Below are positions 46,000-55,297 of a DNA stretch of 64,000 nt, in pieces. How positions within the stretch are numbered: the stretch's first letter is position 1; the number at the start of each line of letters is the position of its first letter. The notes beneath the pieces are model-generated. The model ran no database searches. It was not told the origin of the DNA and saw only the letters and a program-made list of their open reading frames with translations. This DNA comes from Massilia sp. PDC64 (GTDB lineage: Bacteria > Pseudomonadota > Gammaproteobacteria > Burkholderiales > Burkholderiaceae_D), in NCBI RefSeq assembly GCF_900101265.1, contig NZ_FMZS01000002.1:558001-622000 (forward strand), written 5' to 3'. Made by a program: the position numbers and the translations under genes.

Positions 46000-46404
46000 T
46001 CACATATTGCTGGGCGCCACCGGATTCGACCCGCCGACGACGGCCTTGTCGACGAAGTATTCCGTCTCGCCGAAGCACGAGGTCGGGATGCCGACATGCT
46101 GCGAATACGTCAGCTGCACGCGCTGCCCCATGGCCGCCTGCAGCTGGCGCACGACGTTCTCGTCGCGCACCGTGAAGTTGAAGCGCTCGGGAATCGCGCC
46201 GGGCATGCTGGACAGCAGGATCTCGCCTTCCCACGTCTTGCACAGCCAGCCCTTGCGCGACAGTTTCTGCAGGTAGCCGGCCCGTTCGCCTTCCGAATAC
46301 GACCAGTTCAGCACGATCCACGTGTACAGGGCGAACAGCGCCACGGCGGCGATGACGACGGAGGCGAGGATGGCGATGGCGCGGCGCGGCAGGGTCTTGG
46401 GCAT
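46000..46404 (-). CDS. Small single-span membrane protein, unknown function
   Basis: This 134-residue protein has a basic N-terminus, one hydrophobic segment (about 10-33) that serves as a membrane anchor, and a soluble domain, probably periplasmic. The domain shows KLSRKGWLCKTWEGE, FNFTVRD and VGIPTSCFGETEYFV with two conserved-looking Cys. I have seen this type of protein in Oxalobacteraceae under misleading enzyme names; I cannot give it a function. It sits between the divergent-looking halogenase and terD genes on the same strand, with its own spacing. Confidence 0.75.
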   Translation of the reverse strand: MPKTLPRRAIAILASVVIAAVALFALYTWIVLNWSYSEGERAGYLQKLSRKGWLCKTWEGEILLSSMPGAIPERFNFTVRDENVVRQLQAAMGQRVQLTYSQHVGIPTSCFGETEYFVDKAVVGGSNPVAPSNM

Positions 46405-46489
46405 GGTCGGTGTGCGAAATTAAAGTCACGGGGCGTGACGAAGCGCGCCCATTCTGACACGGGCGCGTGGATTGTCAATTAGACCAGAC

Positions 46490-47065
46490 TTAGACGTTCA
46501 CTCCGAAGGAGCGGGCGAGGGGGCCGAGGCCGCCGTTGTAGCCCTGGCCGACGGCGCGGAATTTCCACTCGCTGCCATAGCGGTACAGTTCGCCGAAGAT
46601 CATCGCCGTCTCCGTCGAGCTGTCTTCCGACAGGTCGTAGCGGGCGATCTCGCGTTCGCCTTCGGCATTCAGGCAGCGGATGAAGGCGCGCGCGACCTGG
46701 CCGAAGTTCTGGCGGCGCTGGTCGGCCTCGTGGATGGTGACGGCGAACGCGATCTTTTCGATGTCCGGCGGCACGCGCGTGAGGTCGACGAGGAGGCGCT
46801 CGTCGTCGCCTTCGCCCTGGCCCGTGCGGTTGTCGCCCGTGTGCTTGACGGAACCGTCGCTGGACTGCAGGTTGTTGTAGAAGATGAAGTCGGCATCGCC
46901 GCGCACCTTGCCGTCGCCGCGCAGCAGGAAGGCGCTGCCGTCGAGGTCGAAGGTGGCGCCGTCGGTCGCGCGCGGGTCCCAGCCGAGGCCGATGATGACC
47001 TTTTTCAGGTTCGGATCTTCCTTGGACAGGTTGACGTTGCCGCCTTTCTGCAAACTGATCGCCAT
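46490..47065 (-). CDS. terD: TerD family tellurium-resistance/stress protein
   Basis: This 191-residue protein shows the TerD/CABP fold: [51 protein letters not shown] with calcium-binding acidic residues, and [17 protein letters not shown] near the end. TerD proteins bind calcium and are linked to tellurite, phage and stress resistance. It is 28 bases downstream of the DUF475/TerC-type gene; no other ter genes (terA, terB, terZ) are present. Confidence 0.93.
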   Translation of the reverse strand: MAISLQKGGNVNLSKEDPNLKKVIIGLGWDPRATDGATFDLDGSAFLLRGDGKVRGDADFIFYNNLQSSDGSVKHTGDNRTGQGEGDDERLLVDLTRVPPDIEKIAFAVTIHEADQRRQNFGQVARAFIRCLNAEGEREIARYDLSEDSSTETAMIFGELYRYGSEWKFRAVGQGYNGGLGPLARSFGVNV

Positions 47066-47093
47066 CTTACTTCCTTTCCGTTGATGTCTAGAG

Positions 47094-48134
47094 TTACGTC
47101 GCCGATTCGAGCGCCTCGCGCTTCTTGTAGCGGATCGACGACCACAGCGAAACCAGGATGAAGGCCACGCCGGACAGGCCGGTGAACCATTCGGGAATCT
47201 CGTATTCGACGCTGGCGAACATGATCAGGGCCAGGATGCCGATCGCGTAGTGCGCGCCGTGCTCGAGGAAGACGAATTCTTCCAGCGTGCCCTTGTGCAC
47301 GAGGAACACGGTCAGCGACCGCACGAACATGGCGCCGATGGCCAGGCCGAGCATGATCACGACGACGTCGTTCGTGATCGCGAACGCGCCGATCACCCCG
47401 TCGAAGCTGAACGACGCGTCCAGCACTTCCAGGTACAGGAAGCCGCCGATGCTGCCCTGCGAGATCAGCTTGCCCACGGCCGGGTCGGATTCTTCTTCTT
47501 CCAGCAGGCCGGAAAACCAGTTCACGCCCACGTACACGAGCACGCCCACGACGCCCGCGATGAGCACGGACAGCTTGCGCTCCTGCGGCATGAGGCTCAT
47601 GCAGCCGAACACGGCGAGCAGGGTGAGCAGGATGGCGAGGCCTTCCGAGCCGTACTTGCCGACCTTTTCTTCGATCCAGCCCAGCCAGTGGAGTTCCTTT
47701 TCCTCGTCGAACAGGAAGTTGAGGAAGACCAGCAGCAGGAAGGCACCGCCGAACGCGGCCACTTCCGCATGGCGCGACGTCAGGTTGCGGGCGTATTCGG
47801 CCGGGTTGTCGACGGCCATGTGCCAGACGTCGATCAGGCCCAGGCCCGTCGCCACCGACACGATGAGAAGGGGGAACAGCAGGCGCATGCCGAACACGGC
47901 GACGACGATGCCGACCGTGAGGAACAGCTTTTGCCAGAACGCGTTCCAGTTGCGCAGGACGGACGCGTTGACGACGGCGTTGTCGAACGACAGCGAGATC
48001 TCCAGCACACCCAGCACGGCCGCGATCCACAGGGCCTGCAGGAGGCCGGCGGTGCCGCCGTGGGAAAAGCCCCACCAGCCGGCCAGCGCCAGCAGGACGG
48101 CGGTGACCACGAACGACAACCTGAAATGTTGCAT
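47094..48134 (-). CDS. DUF475 (TerC-superfamily) integral membrane protein
   Basis: This 346-residue protein has about nine hydrophobic helices and the TerC-type [17 protein letters not shown] and [17 protein letters not shown] motifs, whose acidic residues lie within membrane helices. TerC-like proteins are linked to metal export and to metal loading of exported proteins. It is the first gene of a two-gene set with terD, the standard pairing for this family. Confidence 0.92.
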   Translation of the reverse strand: MQHFRLSFVVTAVLLALAGWWGFSHGGTAGLLQALWIAAVLGVLEISLSFDNAVVNASVLRNWNAFWQKLFLTVGIVVAVFGMRLLFPLLIVSVATGLGLIDVWHMAVDNPAEYARNLTSRHAEVAAFGGAFLLLVFLNFLFDEEKELHWLGWIEEKVGKYGSEGLAILLTLLAVFGCMSLMPQERKLSVLIAGVVGVLVYVGVNWFSGLLEEEESDPAVGKLISQGSIGGFLYLEVLDASFSFDGVIGAFAITNDVVVIMLGLAIGAMFVRSLTVFLVHKGTLEEFVFLEHGAHYAIGILALIMFASVEYEIPEWFTGLSGVAFILVSLWSSIRYKKREALESAT

Positions 48135-48307
48135 GCACTTCTCCTGTTTTTATCTGCGCATTGTCTGAATGACCACACGGCGCATATTACCCCGTTTCCC
48201 ACTTTGGCGGGCGCATCGATCGCCGCCCGTGAATTGCTCACGTGACATCGCATCTGCCATAATGCCGCCCGGCGTCATGCCTCCCGTTTCCCTTGAATGG
48301 ATTTCAC

Positions 48308-48727
48308 ATGGATGTCTCTTATCTGGTCACCCCGGTGCTGACCTGGCTCGTGGTCGGCCCGATCAAATTCCTCATCAACAGTGCGCGCCAGCGGCGCTGG
48401 GCGTTCAACCTGGTCGGCAATGGCGGCTTTCCGAGCAACCATAGCGCCACGGTCACCAGCATGGCGACCCTGATCGCGCTGCGCGAGGGCATCGGCCATC
48501 CGGCGTTCGGCGTGGCCGTCACGTTGTGCTTCATCGTGATGATCGACGCCAACAGCCTGCGCCAGCACGTCGGCCGCCAGGCCGCCGCCATCAACCGCCT
48601 GGCCGAAGGCAAGCCCGACCACAAGACGCTGCGCGAGCGGATGGGGCACACGCTTGTCGAGATCGGCGGCGGGATCGTGACGGGTATCCTGATGGGGAAC
48701 CTGATCTATCATCTGTTCGCCCGCTGA
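48308..48727 (+). CDS. Divergent PAP2-family membrane protein (DUF212)
   Basis: This 139-residue protein has three or four membrane helices and the DUF212 signature GNGGFPSNHSATVTSMAT, a phosphatase-like motif related to PAP2 acid phosphatases, followed by DANSLRQHVGRQAAAIN. The lipid-phosphate phosphatase role is inferred from the fold only. ATG 48308 (MDVSYLV) is chosen over ATG 48293. Confidence 0.88.
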   Translation: MDVSYLVTPVLTWLVVGPIKFLINSARQRRWAFNLVGNGGFPSNHSATVTSMATLIALREGIGHPAFGVAVTLCFIVMIDANSLRQHVGRQAAAINRLAEGKPDHKTLRERMGHTLVEIGGGIVTGILMGNLIYHLFAR

Positions 48728-48745
48728 GTATTCTCGAGTACGGGG

Positions 48746-48761
48746 TTGACGCATACGTCAA
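48746..48761. promoter_or_regulatory. Palindrome TTGACG-N4-CGTCAA, possible operator
   Basis: A perfect 6-base inverted repeat around CATA, extended to ten bases with one mismatch, lies 19 bases after the PAP2 gene and about 220 bases upstream of the RND membrane-fusion gene. It may be an operator, or part of a terminator-like hairpin without a T-run. Confidence 0.45.
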
Positions 48762-48879
48762 TCCCGGACGTCCGCCCGGTCGTCCGCCTGTCCGTTTTGC
48801 CGTACATTTCAACCTCGGCCAAACGCATTTCATCCCGTCTATCTGCAGTTCATCCCACCAAAACCGCGCTTTGCCGAAA

Positions 48880-48891
48880 CGTCAATTGACG
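48880..48891. promoter_or_regulatory. Palindrome CGTCAATTGACG, possible operator of the RND operon
   Basis: A perfect 12-base palindrome with the same CGTCAA/TTGACG half-sites as the one at 48746-48761, placed 88 bases before the membrane-fusion gene. Two copies of the same half-site in one control region suggest a dimeric repressor or activator, but no regulator gene is adjacent. Confidence 0.5.
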
Positions 48892-48978
48892 GTCATGACG
48901 GCCTAATCGATACTGCGCGCTGGCCTTTTCCATTCTTATTTTTACAGGTAACGAGTCCATCCTCGGGGGAACCAAGAA

Positions 48979-50157
48979 ATGCTGCGCAAAACTATAATCT
49001 TCCTTGCCATTGCCTCCGCACTCAGTGCGTGCGGCAAACATGACAAGGACCCTGCCAAGCCCGACGCCGCCAACGCGCAGGCGGATGCCAAGCAGAAGGA
49101 TGGCAAGGCCGTCCAGCTGCTCGTCGCTCCCGAGGATGTCCTGACCGTGCAGAGCAGTGCGCTCGCGAACGGCCCGGTGATCACGGGCTCGATCCAGCCG
49201 GAACGCAAGGCCGACCTGCGCGCGGAAGTGTCCGCCATCGTGCTGCAGGTCCTGAAAGAGAACGGCGACCCGGTCAAGAAGGGCGACGTGCTCGTCAAGC
49301 TGGACGAGACGTCGATCCGCGACAGCCTGATGTCGGCCCAGGAAGCCCAGCGCGCCGCCACCCAGGCCCTGGAGCAGTCGAACCGCGCCCTCGAGCGCCT
49401 GAAGACGCTGCGCGCGTCCGGCATGACGTCCGCCCAGGCGCTGGACGATGCCGAAGTGCGCCGCAACAGCGCCCAGAGCGAACTGTCGGCCGCCAGGGCG
49501 CGTCTCGTCGCGGCCCAGCAGCAGGTGACCCGCACCGTCGTGCGCGCGCCGTTCGACGGCATCGTCTCCGACCGCAAAGTCTCCCCCGGCGACACGGCCG
49601 CCATCGGCAAGGAATTGCTGAAGGTGATCGATCCGACGAGCATGCGCTTCGAAGGCCGCGTGTCGGCCGACAAGATCGCCGCCGTCAAGGTCGGCCAGCC
49701 CGTCTTCTTCCGCGTCAACGGTTACGGCGAGCAAAAATTCACCGGCATCGTCAAGCGCATCGACCCGACCGCGAACGACATCACGCGCCAGGTCGAGGTG
49801 CTCGTCGGCTTCAACAGCGAGGCCCGCCCGCGCGTGGCCGGCCTGTATGCCGAGGGCCGCATCGACGCCGAACTGTCCGACGCGATCACCTTGCCGGAAT
49901 CCGCGATGGTCAAGGCCGGCGACAAGACCTATGCCTGGAAAGTGAAGGGCGGCCAGCTGGCAAAGATCGACCTGACGGTGGGCTCGCGCGATCCGCGCAC
50001 CGGCAATTTCGAAATCAAGAACGGCCTGGCGTCCGGCGACACCGTGCTGCGCCACCCGGGCTCGACCCTGAAGGACGGGCAGAAGGTGGAAATGGCGGCC
50101 GCTGCGCGCGTCGCCAGCGCCGCCAGCACCGGCGGCAACGCGACCCAGGGTAAATAA
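48979..50157 (+). CDS. RND efflux membrane-fusion lipoprotein
   Basis: This 392-residue periplasmic adaptor has a lipoprotein signal peptide (LSACGK, lipid-modified Cys18), a barrel-sandwich part split around a helical hairpin (LRAEVSAIVLQVLKENGDPV, then VVRAPFDGIVSDRKVSPGD) and a beta-barrel domain. It bridges the inner-membrane pump encoded 15 bases downstream with an outer-membrane channel that is not encoded here. Confidence 0.93.
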   Translation: MLRKTIIFLAIASALSACGKHDKDPAKPDAANAQADAKQKDGKAVQLLVAPEDVLTVQSSALANGPVITGSIQPERKADLRAEVSAIVLQVLKENGDPVKKGDVLVKLDETSIRDSLMSAQEAQRAATQALEQSNRALERLKTLRASGMTSAQALDDAEVRRNSAQSELSAARARLVAAQQQVTRTVVRAPFDGIVSDRKVSPGDTAAIGKELLKVIDPTSMRFEGRVSADKIAAVKVGQPVFFRVNGYGEQKFTGIVKRIDPTANDITRQVEVLVGFNSEARPRVAGLYAEGRIDAELSDAITLPESAMVKAGDKTYAWKVKGGQLAKIDLTVGSRDPRTGNFEIKNGLASGDTVLRHPGSTLKDGQKVEMAAAARVASAASTGGNATQGK

Positions 50158-50172
50158 GCGGGATTAACCACC

Positions 50173-53100
50173 ATGTTCCTGTCCAATTTCAGTGTCAAGA
50201 AGCCCATCGCGACACTCGTGCTGATCATCGGCATGATGTGCATGGGCCTGCTCGCGCTCAAGCACTTGCGCGTGAACCAGAACCCGGACGTCGAGATTCC
50301 GATCATCGTCGTCACGGTCCCGTATCCGGGCGCGTCGCCGGAAACGTCGGAGCGCGAACTCATCGACCGCCTCGAGAAGCAGATGCAGGCCATCACGGGC
50401 GTGACCGAGGTGAATGCGTACGCCAACGAGGGTAGCGCCACGATCGTGCTGCGCTTCGACTTCAAGCGCAACCTGATCGAGGCATCGGATGACGTCCGCA
50501 ATGCCATCGCGTCCGTGCGCTACAAGCTGCCGATCGAGATGCGCGAACCGGTCCTGCGCCGCGTGGACCCGTCCGCCCAGCCGATCATGAACCTGGCCCT
50601 GTCGTCGAGCTCGCAGACCCATGCCGAGATCTCGCGCCTGGCCGAAGACCAGCTGGCCGACCGCTTCCGCGCGATCGACGGCGTGGCCAACGTGCAGGTG
50701 AACGGTTCGCTGCGCCGTGAGCTGTCCGTGCTGCTCCATTCGGAAAAGCTGCGCGAGTACAACGTCTCCGTCAGCGACGTGACCAACGCGCTGTCGCGCC
50801 AGAACACGAACGCGCCGGTCGGCAAGGTGCGCAGCGAACTGGACGAGAAGGGGATCCGCCTCGTCGGCCGCATCGAGCGTCCGGAAGATTTCTCGCAGGT
50901 CGTCGTGAAACGCAACGGCGACACCATCGTGCGCCTGAACCAGGTGGCCGACATCAAGGACGGTTTCGCGGACGTCGACAGCGTGTCGATGCGCAGCGGC
51001 AAACCGAACGTCGGTATCCAGATCGTGCGGTCGCGCGAAGGTTCGACCGTCGGTATCGCCAAGAAGGTGCGCGCGGAAATCGAGCAGATCCGCAAGGAAC
51101 TGCCGGCCGGCACCAAGCTGGACATTTCGTACGACGGCGGCGAAGACGCCCAGGACAGCCTGAACAACGTGATCGAATCGCTCGTGTTCGGCGCCGTGCT
51201 GACGATCTTCGTCGTGTACGCGTTCCTGAACTCGTGGCGTTCGACGCTGATCACGGCGCTGTCGCTGCCGACGTCCGTGCTGGCCGCGTTCATCGCCGTC
51301 TGGCTGTGCGGCTTCACCCTGAACTTCATGACGCTGCTGGGCCTCTCGCTCGCGATCGGCGTGCTGATCGACGATGCGATCGTCGTGCGGGAAAACATCG
51401 TCCGCCACATGGAAAGCGGTTCCGACCGCCGCACGGCCGCCCTCGAAGGTACCGCCGAGATCGGCATGGCCGTCGCGTCGACGACCTTCTCGATCATGGC
51501 CGTGTTCATCCCCGTCGCCTTCATGCCAGGCATCTCGGGCGAATGGTTCCGTCCGTTCGCGCTGACGGTGGCCTGCTCCGTGATCGTGTCGCTGTTCATC
51601 TCGTTCACGCTCGACCCGATGCTGTCCGCCTACTGGGGCGACCCGCCGGGCCACCACCATGCGCCGCGCAAGGGTATCGAGAAATATCTCGCGAAATTCA
51701 ATGTCTGGTTCGACCACCAGGCCAACCGCTACGGCCACGTGATCGCGTGGGCGCTGCATCACCGCCGCTGGATGGCGCTGATCGCCGTTGCCAGCCTCGT
51801 CGCGGCACTGGGCCTGCACTTCAAGTTCGGCGGCACGTCGTTCCTGCCGAAGATGGACAGCGGCCAGCTGCTGATCGAAGTGCGTACCCCGGCCTCGTCG
51901 TCGGTGGGCTATGCCCGCATGAAGATGGAAGAGGCGGCCGCGCTGGCCCGCACCTTGCCGGAAACGAAGGACACGAACGCGTCGATCAATTCGGGCGGCG
52001 GCCGCATCTACGTCGACATCGGCAAGCGCCGCGAGCGTCATCGCAGCGCGTCCGAGATCGCCGTCGAGCTGCGCGACAAGATCGCACGCCTCGTCGGTGC
52101 CGAGTACACGGTCACGGACGACCTGAACGGCAACGGCAAGCCCGTGCAGATCGAGTTCACCGGCCCGGATTCGCGCAAGCTGATGGACCTGACCAATGCC
52201 TACATGGAAAAACTGCGGCAGGTGCCGGGCGCCGTGGACGTCACGCTGTCCCAGCAGGATCCGAAGGACGAGCTGCAGATCGAGATGGACCGCGGCCTCG
52301 CGAACATGATGGGCATCTCGGTGGGCGACGCCGCCAACGCGCTGCGCGTCGCGTTCGCCGGCATCGAGGTGGGCGACTGGGTCGACCCGACGGGCGAGAC
52401 CCGCGACGTGGCCGTGCGCCTGGCGCCGGAAGACCGCGTGGGCCTGGAGAACATCGAGCGCCTGCCGATCGCCGTCAGCGGCAGCAACATGATGGTGCCG
52501 CTGGATCAGATCGCCAAGATCACGATGGGCAAGGGCCCGTCCGCGATCGAACACAAGGACGGCAAGCGCGTCGTGCGCGTGTCGGCCAATGCCCAGGGCC
52601 GTTCGAACGGTGAAGTCATGGACGACGCGCTGAAGCTGGCGAAAGCGATGGACTTCCCGCCGGGCTATGGCCTGTCGCTGGGCGGCCAGAGCAAGGACCA
52701 GCAGGAAGTGTTCACGCAGATGACGATCGCGCTCGTGTCCGGTATCGGCCTGATGTACCTGATCCTCGTAATGCAGTTCGGCTCGTTCACGGCGCCGCTC
52801 GCCGTGATGCTGTCGCTGCCGCTGTCGCTGATCGGCGTCGTCCTCGCGCTGATCATCACGCACGCGACCTTGAACCTGATGAGCTTCATCGGCATCATCA
52901 TGCTGATGGGTCTCGTGGCGAAGAACGCGATCCTGCTGCTGGACGCCGCCCGTTCGCGCGAAGCGGAAGGCATGGACCGCGAAGAGGCGCTGATGGCCGC
53001 CGGCCGTGCCCGTCTGCGTCCGATCCTGATGACGACGTTCGCGCTGATCGCCGGCATGCTGCCGGTGGCGCTGGCCCTCGGCGACTCGGGCGAGTTCTAC

Positions 53101-53373
53101 CAGCCGCTGGCCATCTCGATCATCGGCGGCACGATCACGTCGACCCTGCTGACCCTGCTGGTCGTCCCGACCTTCTACGACAGCATCGAGATCGCCCGCG
53201 ACCGCATGGTGGCCAAGTTCCACCGCCGCGCAGCCCGCTTCACGGCACTGCCGGCGTTCGTGATGACTTTCGTCGAGGCGATCCTCACGCTGGTGCTGGT
53301 GCGCCTCGTCTTCCGCATGATCGTGAAGGCTGGCCGCTTCGCCATCGGTCGTGGCCGTCCGGCGACGGCGTGA
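50173..53373 (+). CDS. RND multidrug-type inner-membrane transporter (HAE-1 family)
   Basis: This 1066-residue proton-driven pump has the RND layout: TM1 near residue 12-30, a large periplasmic loop (PDVEIPIIVVTVPYPGASP), the TM2-TM6 block, a second periplasmic loop and TM7-TM12. The proton-relay pattern GVLIDDAIVVREN in TM4 and LMGLVAKNAILLLDAAR in TM10 are typical. Closest in style to MdtB/AcrB-like exporters of drugs or other toxic organics. It is the second gene of the operon and ends in a strong terminator. Confidence 0.94.
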   Translation: MFLSNFSVKKPIATLVLIIGMMCMGLLALKHLRVNQNPDVEIPIIVVTVPYPGASPETSERELIDRLEKQMQAITGVTEVNAYANEGSATIVLRFDFKRNLIEASDDVRNAIASVRYKLPIEMREPVLRRVDPSAQPIMNLALSSSSQTHAEISRLAEDQLADRFRAIDGVANVQVNGSLRRELSVLLHSEKLREYNVSVSDVTNALSRQNTNAPVGKVRSELDEKGIRLVGRIERPEDFSQVVVKRNGDTIVRLNQVADIKDGFADVDSVSMRSGKPNVGIQIVRSREGSTVGIAKKVRAEIEQIRKELPAGTKLDISYDGGEDAQDSLNNVIESLVFGAVLTIFVVYAFLNSWRSTLITALSLPTSVLAAFIAVWLCGFTLNFMTLLGLSLAIGVLIDDAIVVRENIVRHMESGSDRRTAALEGTAEIGMAVASTTFSIMAVFIPVAFMPGISGEWFRPFALTVACSVIVSLFISFTLDPMLSAYWGDPPGHHHAPRKGIEKYLAKFNVWFDHQANRYGHVIAWALHHRRWMALIAVASLVAALGLHFKFGGTSFLPKMDSGQLLIEVRTPASSSVGYARMKMEEAAALARTLPETKDTNASINSGGGRIYVDIGKRRERHRSASEIAVELRDKIARLVGAEYTVTDDLNGNGKPVQIEFTGPDSRKLMDLTNAYMEKLRQVPGAVDVTLSQQDPKDELQIEMDRGLANMMGISVGDAANALRVAFAGIEVGDWVDPTGETRDVAVRLAPEDRVGLENIERLPIAVSGSNMMVPLDQIAKITMGKGPSAIEHKDGKRVVRVSANAQGRSNGEVMDDALKLAKAMDFPPGYGLSLGGQSKDQQEVFTQMTIALVSGIGLMYLILVMQFGSFTAPLAVMLSLPLSLIGVVLALIITHATLNLMSFIGIIMLMGLVAKNAILLLDAARSREAEGMDREEALMAAGRARLRPILMTTFALIAGMLPVALALGDSGEFYQPLAISIIGGTITSTLLTLLVVPTFYDSIEIARDRMVAKFHRRAARFTALPAFVMTFVEAILTLVLVRLVFRMIVKAGRFAIGRGRPATA

Positions 53374-53408
53374 TGTAACGCTTTGCCGGCCACGGCCGGC
53401 ATGCATGC

Positions 53409-53440
53409 AAAAGGGCCTGCTCGCGCAGGCCCTTTTTTTT
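53409..53440 (+). terminator. Strong intrinsic terminator of the RND operon
   Basis: A perfect stem GGGCCTGC/GCAGGCCC with a TCGC loop is followed by eight T and preceded by four A, 36 bases after the transporter stop. Confidence 0.93.
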
Positions 53441-53448
53441 ACTGTCAC

Positions 53449-53518
53449 GGCATGCACTAGGGCCGCATCCGCCGCGCCCAGTGCATGCCGGTGCAAAGGG
53501 CCGTTCACGACCCTTTGC
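53449..53518. repeat. Two further hairpins downstream of the RND terminator
   Basis: A 10-base inverted repeat (GGCATGCACT at 53449-53458 with AGTGCATGCC at 53480-53489) encloses 21 bases and is followed by an 8-base one (GCAAAGGG at 53493-53500 with CCCTTTGC at 53511-53518). They lie in the 3' region of the convergent repeat-lipoprotein gene. No T-runs follow, so termination is uncertain. Confidence 0.6.
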
Positions 53519-53534
53519 CGATGCGCCACGGCGA

Positions 53535-54002
53535 TCAGCGGCCGGAAGTGCCGGTGCCCGAGGTGCCGGTGCCCGAGGTGCCGGAGGTGCCCGACGTGTC
53601 GCTGCCGGTCGTACCTGACGTACCCGACGTACCCGACGTACCCGACGAGCCGGAGCCGCCGGTCGTGCCGGTTGCGCCCGTGCCCGTGGTGCCGGTTGCG
53701 CCCGTGCCGGTCGTGCCGGTGCCCGTTGCGCCCGTGCCGGTGTCGCCGGTCGTGCCCGTTGCGCCGGTGGTGCCGCCCGTGGTGCCGGTGGTGCCGGTTG
53801 CGCCGGTGCCGGAGGTGTCACCCGTCGTGCCCGTGCCGGTCGCGCCGGTCGTGCCGCTGGTGCCGGAGCTGCTGCTCGGCGCGGTGGCCGACGTGTCGCC
53901 GGTACCGGTCGTGCTGGTAGTGTCATTCTTCTTGCAAGCGGCCAGGCTGGCCATCAGGGCTGCAGCAAACAGAATTTTCGATGCGTTGTTAAGAGCTTTC
54001 AT
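53535..54002 (-). CDS. Thr/Gly/Ser-repeat lipoprotein, unknown function
   Basis: This 155-residue protein begins with a lipoprotein signal peptide (lipobox LAAC, Cys23) followed by KKNDTT. The whole mature part is low complexity, almost only Thr, Gly, Ser and Ala, built from units such as [11 protein letters not shown] and GTTG. The codons vary enough that the repeat is selected at protein level or expanded recently. It has no known domain and is predicted to be a flexible, surface-exposed or periplasmic tether. ATG 54002 gives the lipoprotein signal; the longer frame to 54056 is not needed. Similar short, threonine-rich lipoproteins occur in Burkholderiales but have no function assigned. Confidence 0.75.
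   Translation of the reverse strand: MKALNNASKILFAAALMASLAACKKNDTTSTTGTGDTSATAPSSSSGTSGTTGATGTGTTGDTSGTGATGTTGTTGGTTGATGTTGDTGTGATGTGTTGTGATGTTGTGATGTTGGSGSSGTSGTSGTSGTTGSDTSGTSGTSGTGTSGTGTSGR
53611..53646. repeat. Four tandem 9-base units within the repeat lipoprotein gene
   Basis: The unit GTACCCGAC occurs three times in perfect tandem, preceded by one variant GTACCTGAC. Each unit codes (on the minus strand) for Thr/Ser-Gly-Thr-type residues. Such in-phase units can expand or contract by slippage, changing the length without a frameshift. Confidence 0.8.
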
Positions 54003-54152
54003 TTGTTTTACTCCTCGTTCACGTCTATCGTTTACCGCCGTCTCCCGGTGAGTCAATGGAAGTGAGGCGGGGCTTAGGGTTCCCGATGGACCATGCGGCC
54101 CAAACGCGAACCATCAGGGAACCGACGCAATACGCGGCCCCGGTGGCGTACG

Positions 54153-54203
54153 AATCCGACTGTCTGCATTTGACCGGCATCGTGCCGGCCGGTTCGTCGG
54201 ATT
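54153..54203. other. Nested inverted repeat between the lipoprotein and nnrD genes
   Basis: The outer arms AATCCGAC (54153-54160) and GTCGGATT (54196-54203) enclose an inner CCGGC/GCCGG hairpin (54174-54178 with 54184-54188). It lies in the 293-base intergenic stretch and is not a tRNA. It could be a small-RNA or terminator-like structure or a REP-type element; nothing else is recognised in that gap. Confidence 0.4.
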
Positions 54204-54295
54204 GCACGCCTTCTGCTTTGGGAAACCGAAGTCTCCCTTCATCCGCCGTGACGTCTGCAACGTCGACACGTGCGGATTAGATAAGAGCCGAACCG

Positions 54296-55285
54296 TCATC
54301 GTTCAACCCTTTGTCCACCGGCGAAACTGCCGGATGGCCGTGCCGCCGCGTCGGCGTTGTCGCCGGCGGCCTGTTCGAGCAGGGCGGGAATGACGTCACA
54401 CAATTCCCGCGCCAGGTAACCCAGTCTGCCGAAGCGTTCGGCGAGGCGCTCGCCCGCGCGCGCATGCAGCGCGACGCCCCAGGCGACGGCCTGCGCCAGG
54501 CTGGCGCCGCGCGCCGCGAGCCCCGCGGTGATGCCCGCCAGCACGTCGCCCGAGCCCGACGTGGCGAGCCCCACGTTGCCGCCTTCGTGTTGCCACCGCT
54601 CGCCGCCCGGCGCCGCGATCACGGTGCGCGCGCCCTTGAGCGCGACGACGGCGTTCCAGTTCTGCGCCGCGTCGATCGCGTGGCGGTCCGGCGCCGCGCC
54701 GATCTCTTCCTTCGCGATGCGCGTCAAGTGGGCCATCTCGCCCGCATGCGGCGTCAACAGGACCGGCACGTTAAAGCGGAAGGGCGCGCTGTTCGGCGTG
54801 CCTCCGGAAGGCGGATGCAGCACCGCGCCCATCGCCTCGGCGTCCAGTATCACCTTCGTGTCGCTGCCGTCCAGGCGCGGCAGCAGCGCGTGCACGAGGC
54901 GGGCCGTCGCGGCCTCGTCCTGCATGCCCGGGCCGATCAGGATGGCGCTGATCTTGTCCGCCAGCGGATCGAGCGCGGCCACGGCTTCGACCGTGAAGCC
55001 GCCGGCGTCGTTTTCCGCGAGCCCCAGCACGCGCGATTCCGGAATAGCGAGCGCTACCAATTGCGCCACGCTGCGTCCGGTGGCGATGGTCAGCTTGCCG
55101 GCGCCCGCGCGCAGGGCCGCCGTGGCGGCCAGGATCACGGCACCCGGCATCTCGCGCGAGCCGCCGAGGACGAGCACGTGGCCGCGGTCTTCCTTGTCGG
55201 CATCGTTCGAGGGCACGGGCAGCGGCCAGCTGCGGAGCAGGCTCGTATCGACGTCGCGCGGGCGGGCGTGGGTATGCAGCGTCAT
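54296..55285 (-). CDS. nnrD: ADP-dependent NAD(P)H-hydrate dehydratase
   Basis: This 329-residue ribokinase-fold enzyme repairs damaged (hydrated) NADH and NADPH using ADP. The signatures are GGSREMPGAVILA near 41-53, LTPHAGE (177-183) and the catalytic GSGDVLAG (244-251). It lacks the N-terminal epimerase (YjeF) domain of E. coli NnrDE, so it is the stand-alone dehydratase; the epimerase gene is not visible here. The C-terminus has about 20 extra residues beyond the fold. It is 12 bases downstream of the phosphatase gene, so they likely form a pair. Confidence 0.93.
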   Translation of the reverse strand: MTLHTHARPRDVDTSLLRSWPLPVPSNDADKEDRGHVLVLGGSREMPGAVILAATAALRAGAGKLTIATGRSVAQLVALAIPESRVLGLAENDAGGFTVEAVAALDPLADKISAILIGPGMQDEAATARLVHALLPRLDGSDTKVILDAEAMGAVLHPPSGGTPNSAPFRFNVPVLLTPHAGEMAHLTRIAKEEIGAAPDRHAIDAAQNWNAVVALKGARTVIAAPGGERWQHEGGNVGLATSGSGDVLAGITAGLAARGASLAQAVAWGVALHARAGERLAERFGRLGYLARELCDVIPALLEQAAGDNADAAARPSGSFAGGQRVER

Positions 55286-55297
55286 GGGGAGAGGACC

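Noticed and set aside
54121..54220. Possible tRNA in the gap before nnrD
   Set aside because: The inverted repeats do not form a cloverleaf and no TTCGA-type T-loop or CCA end is present.
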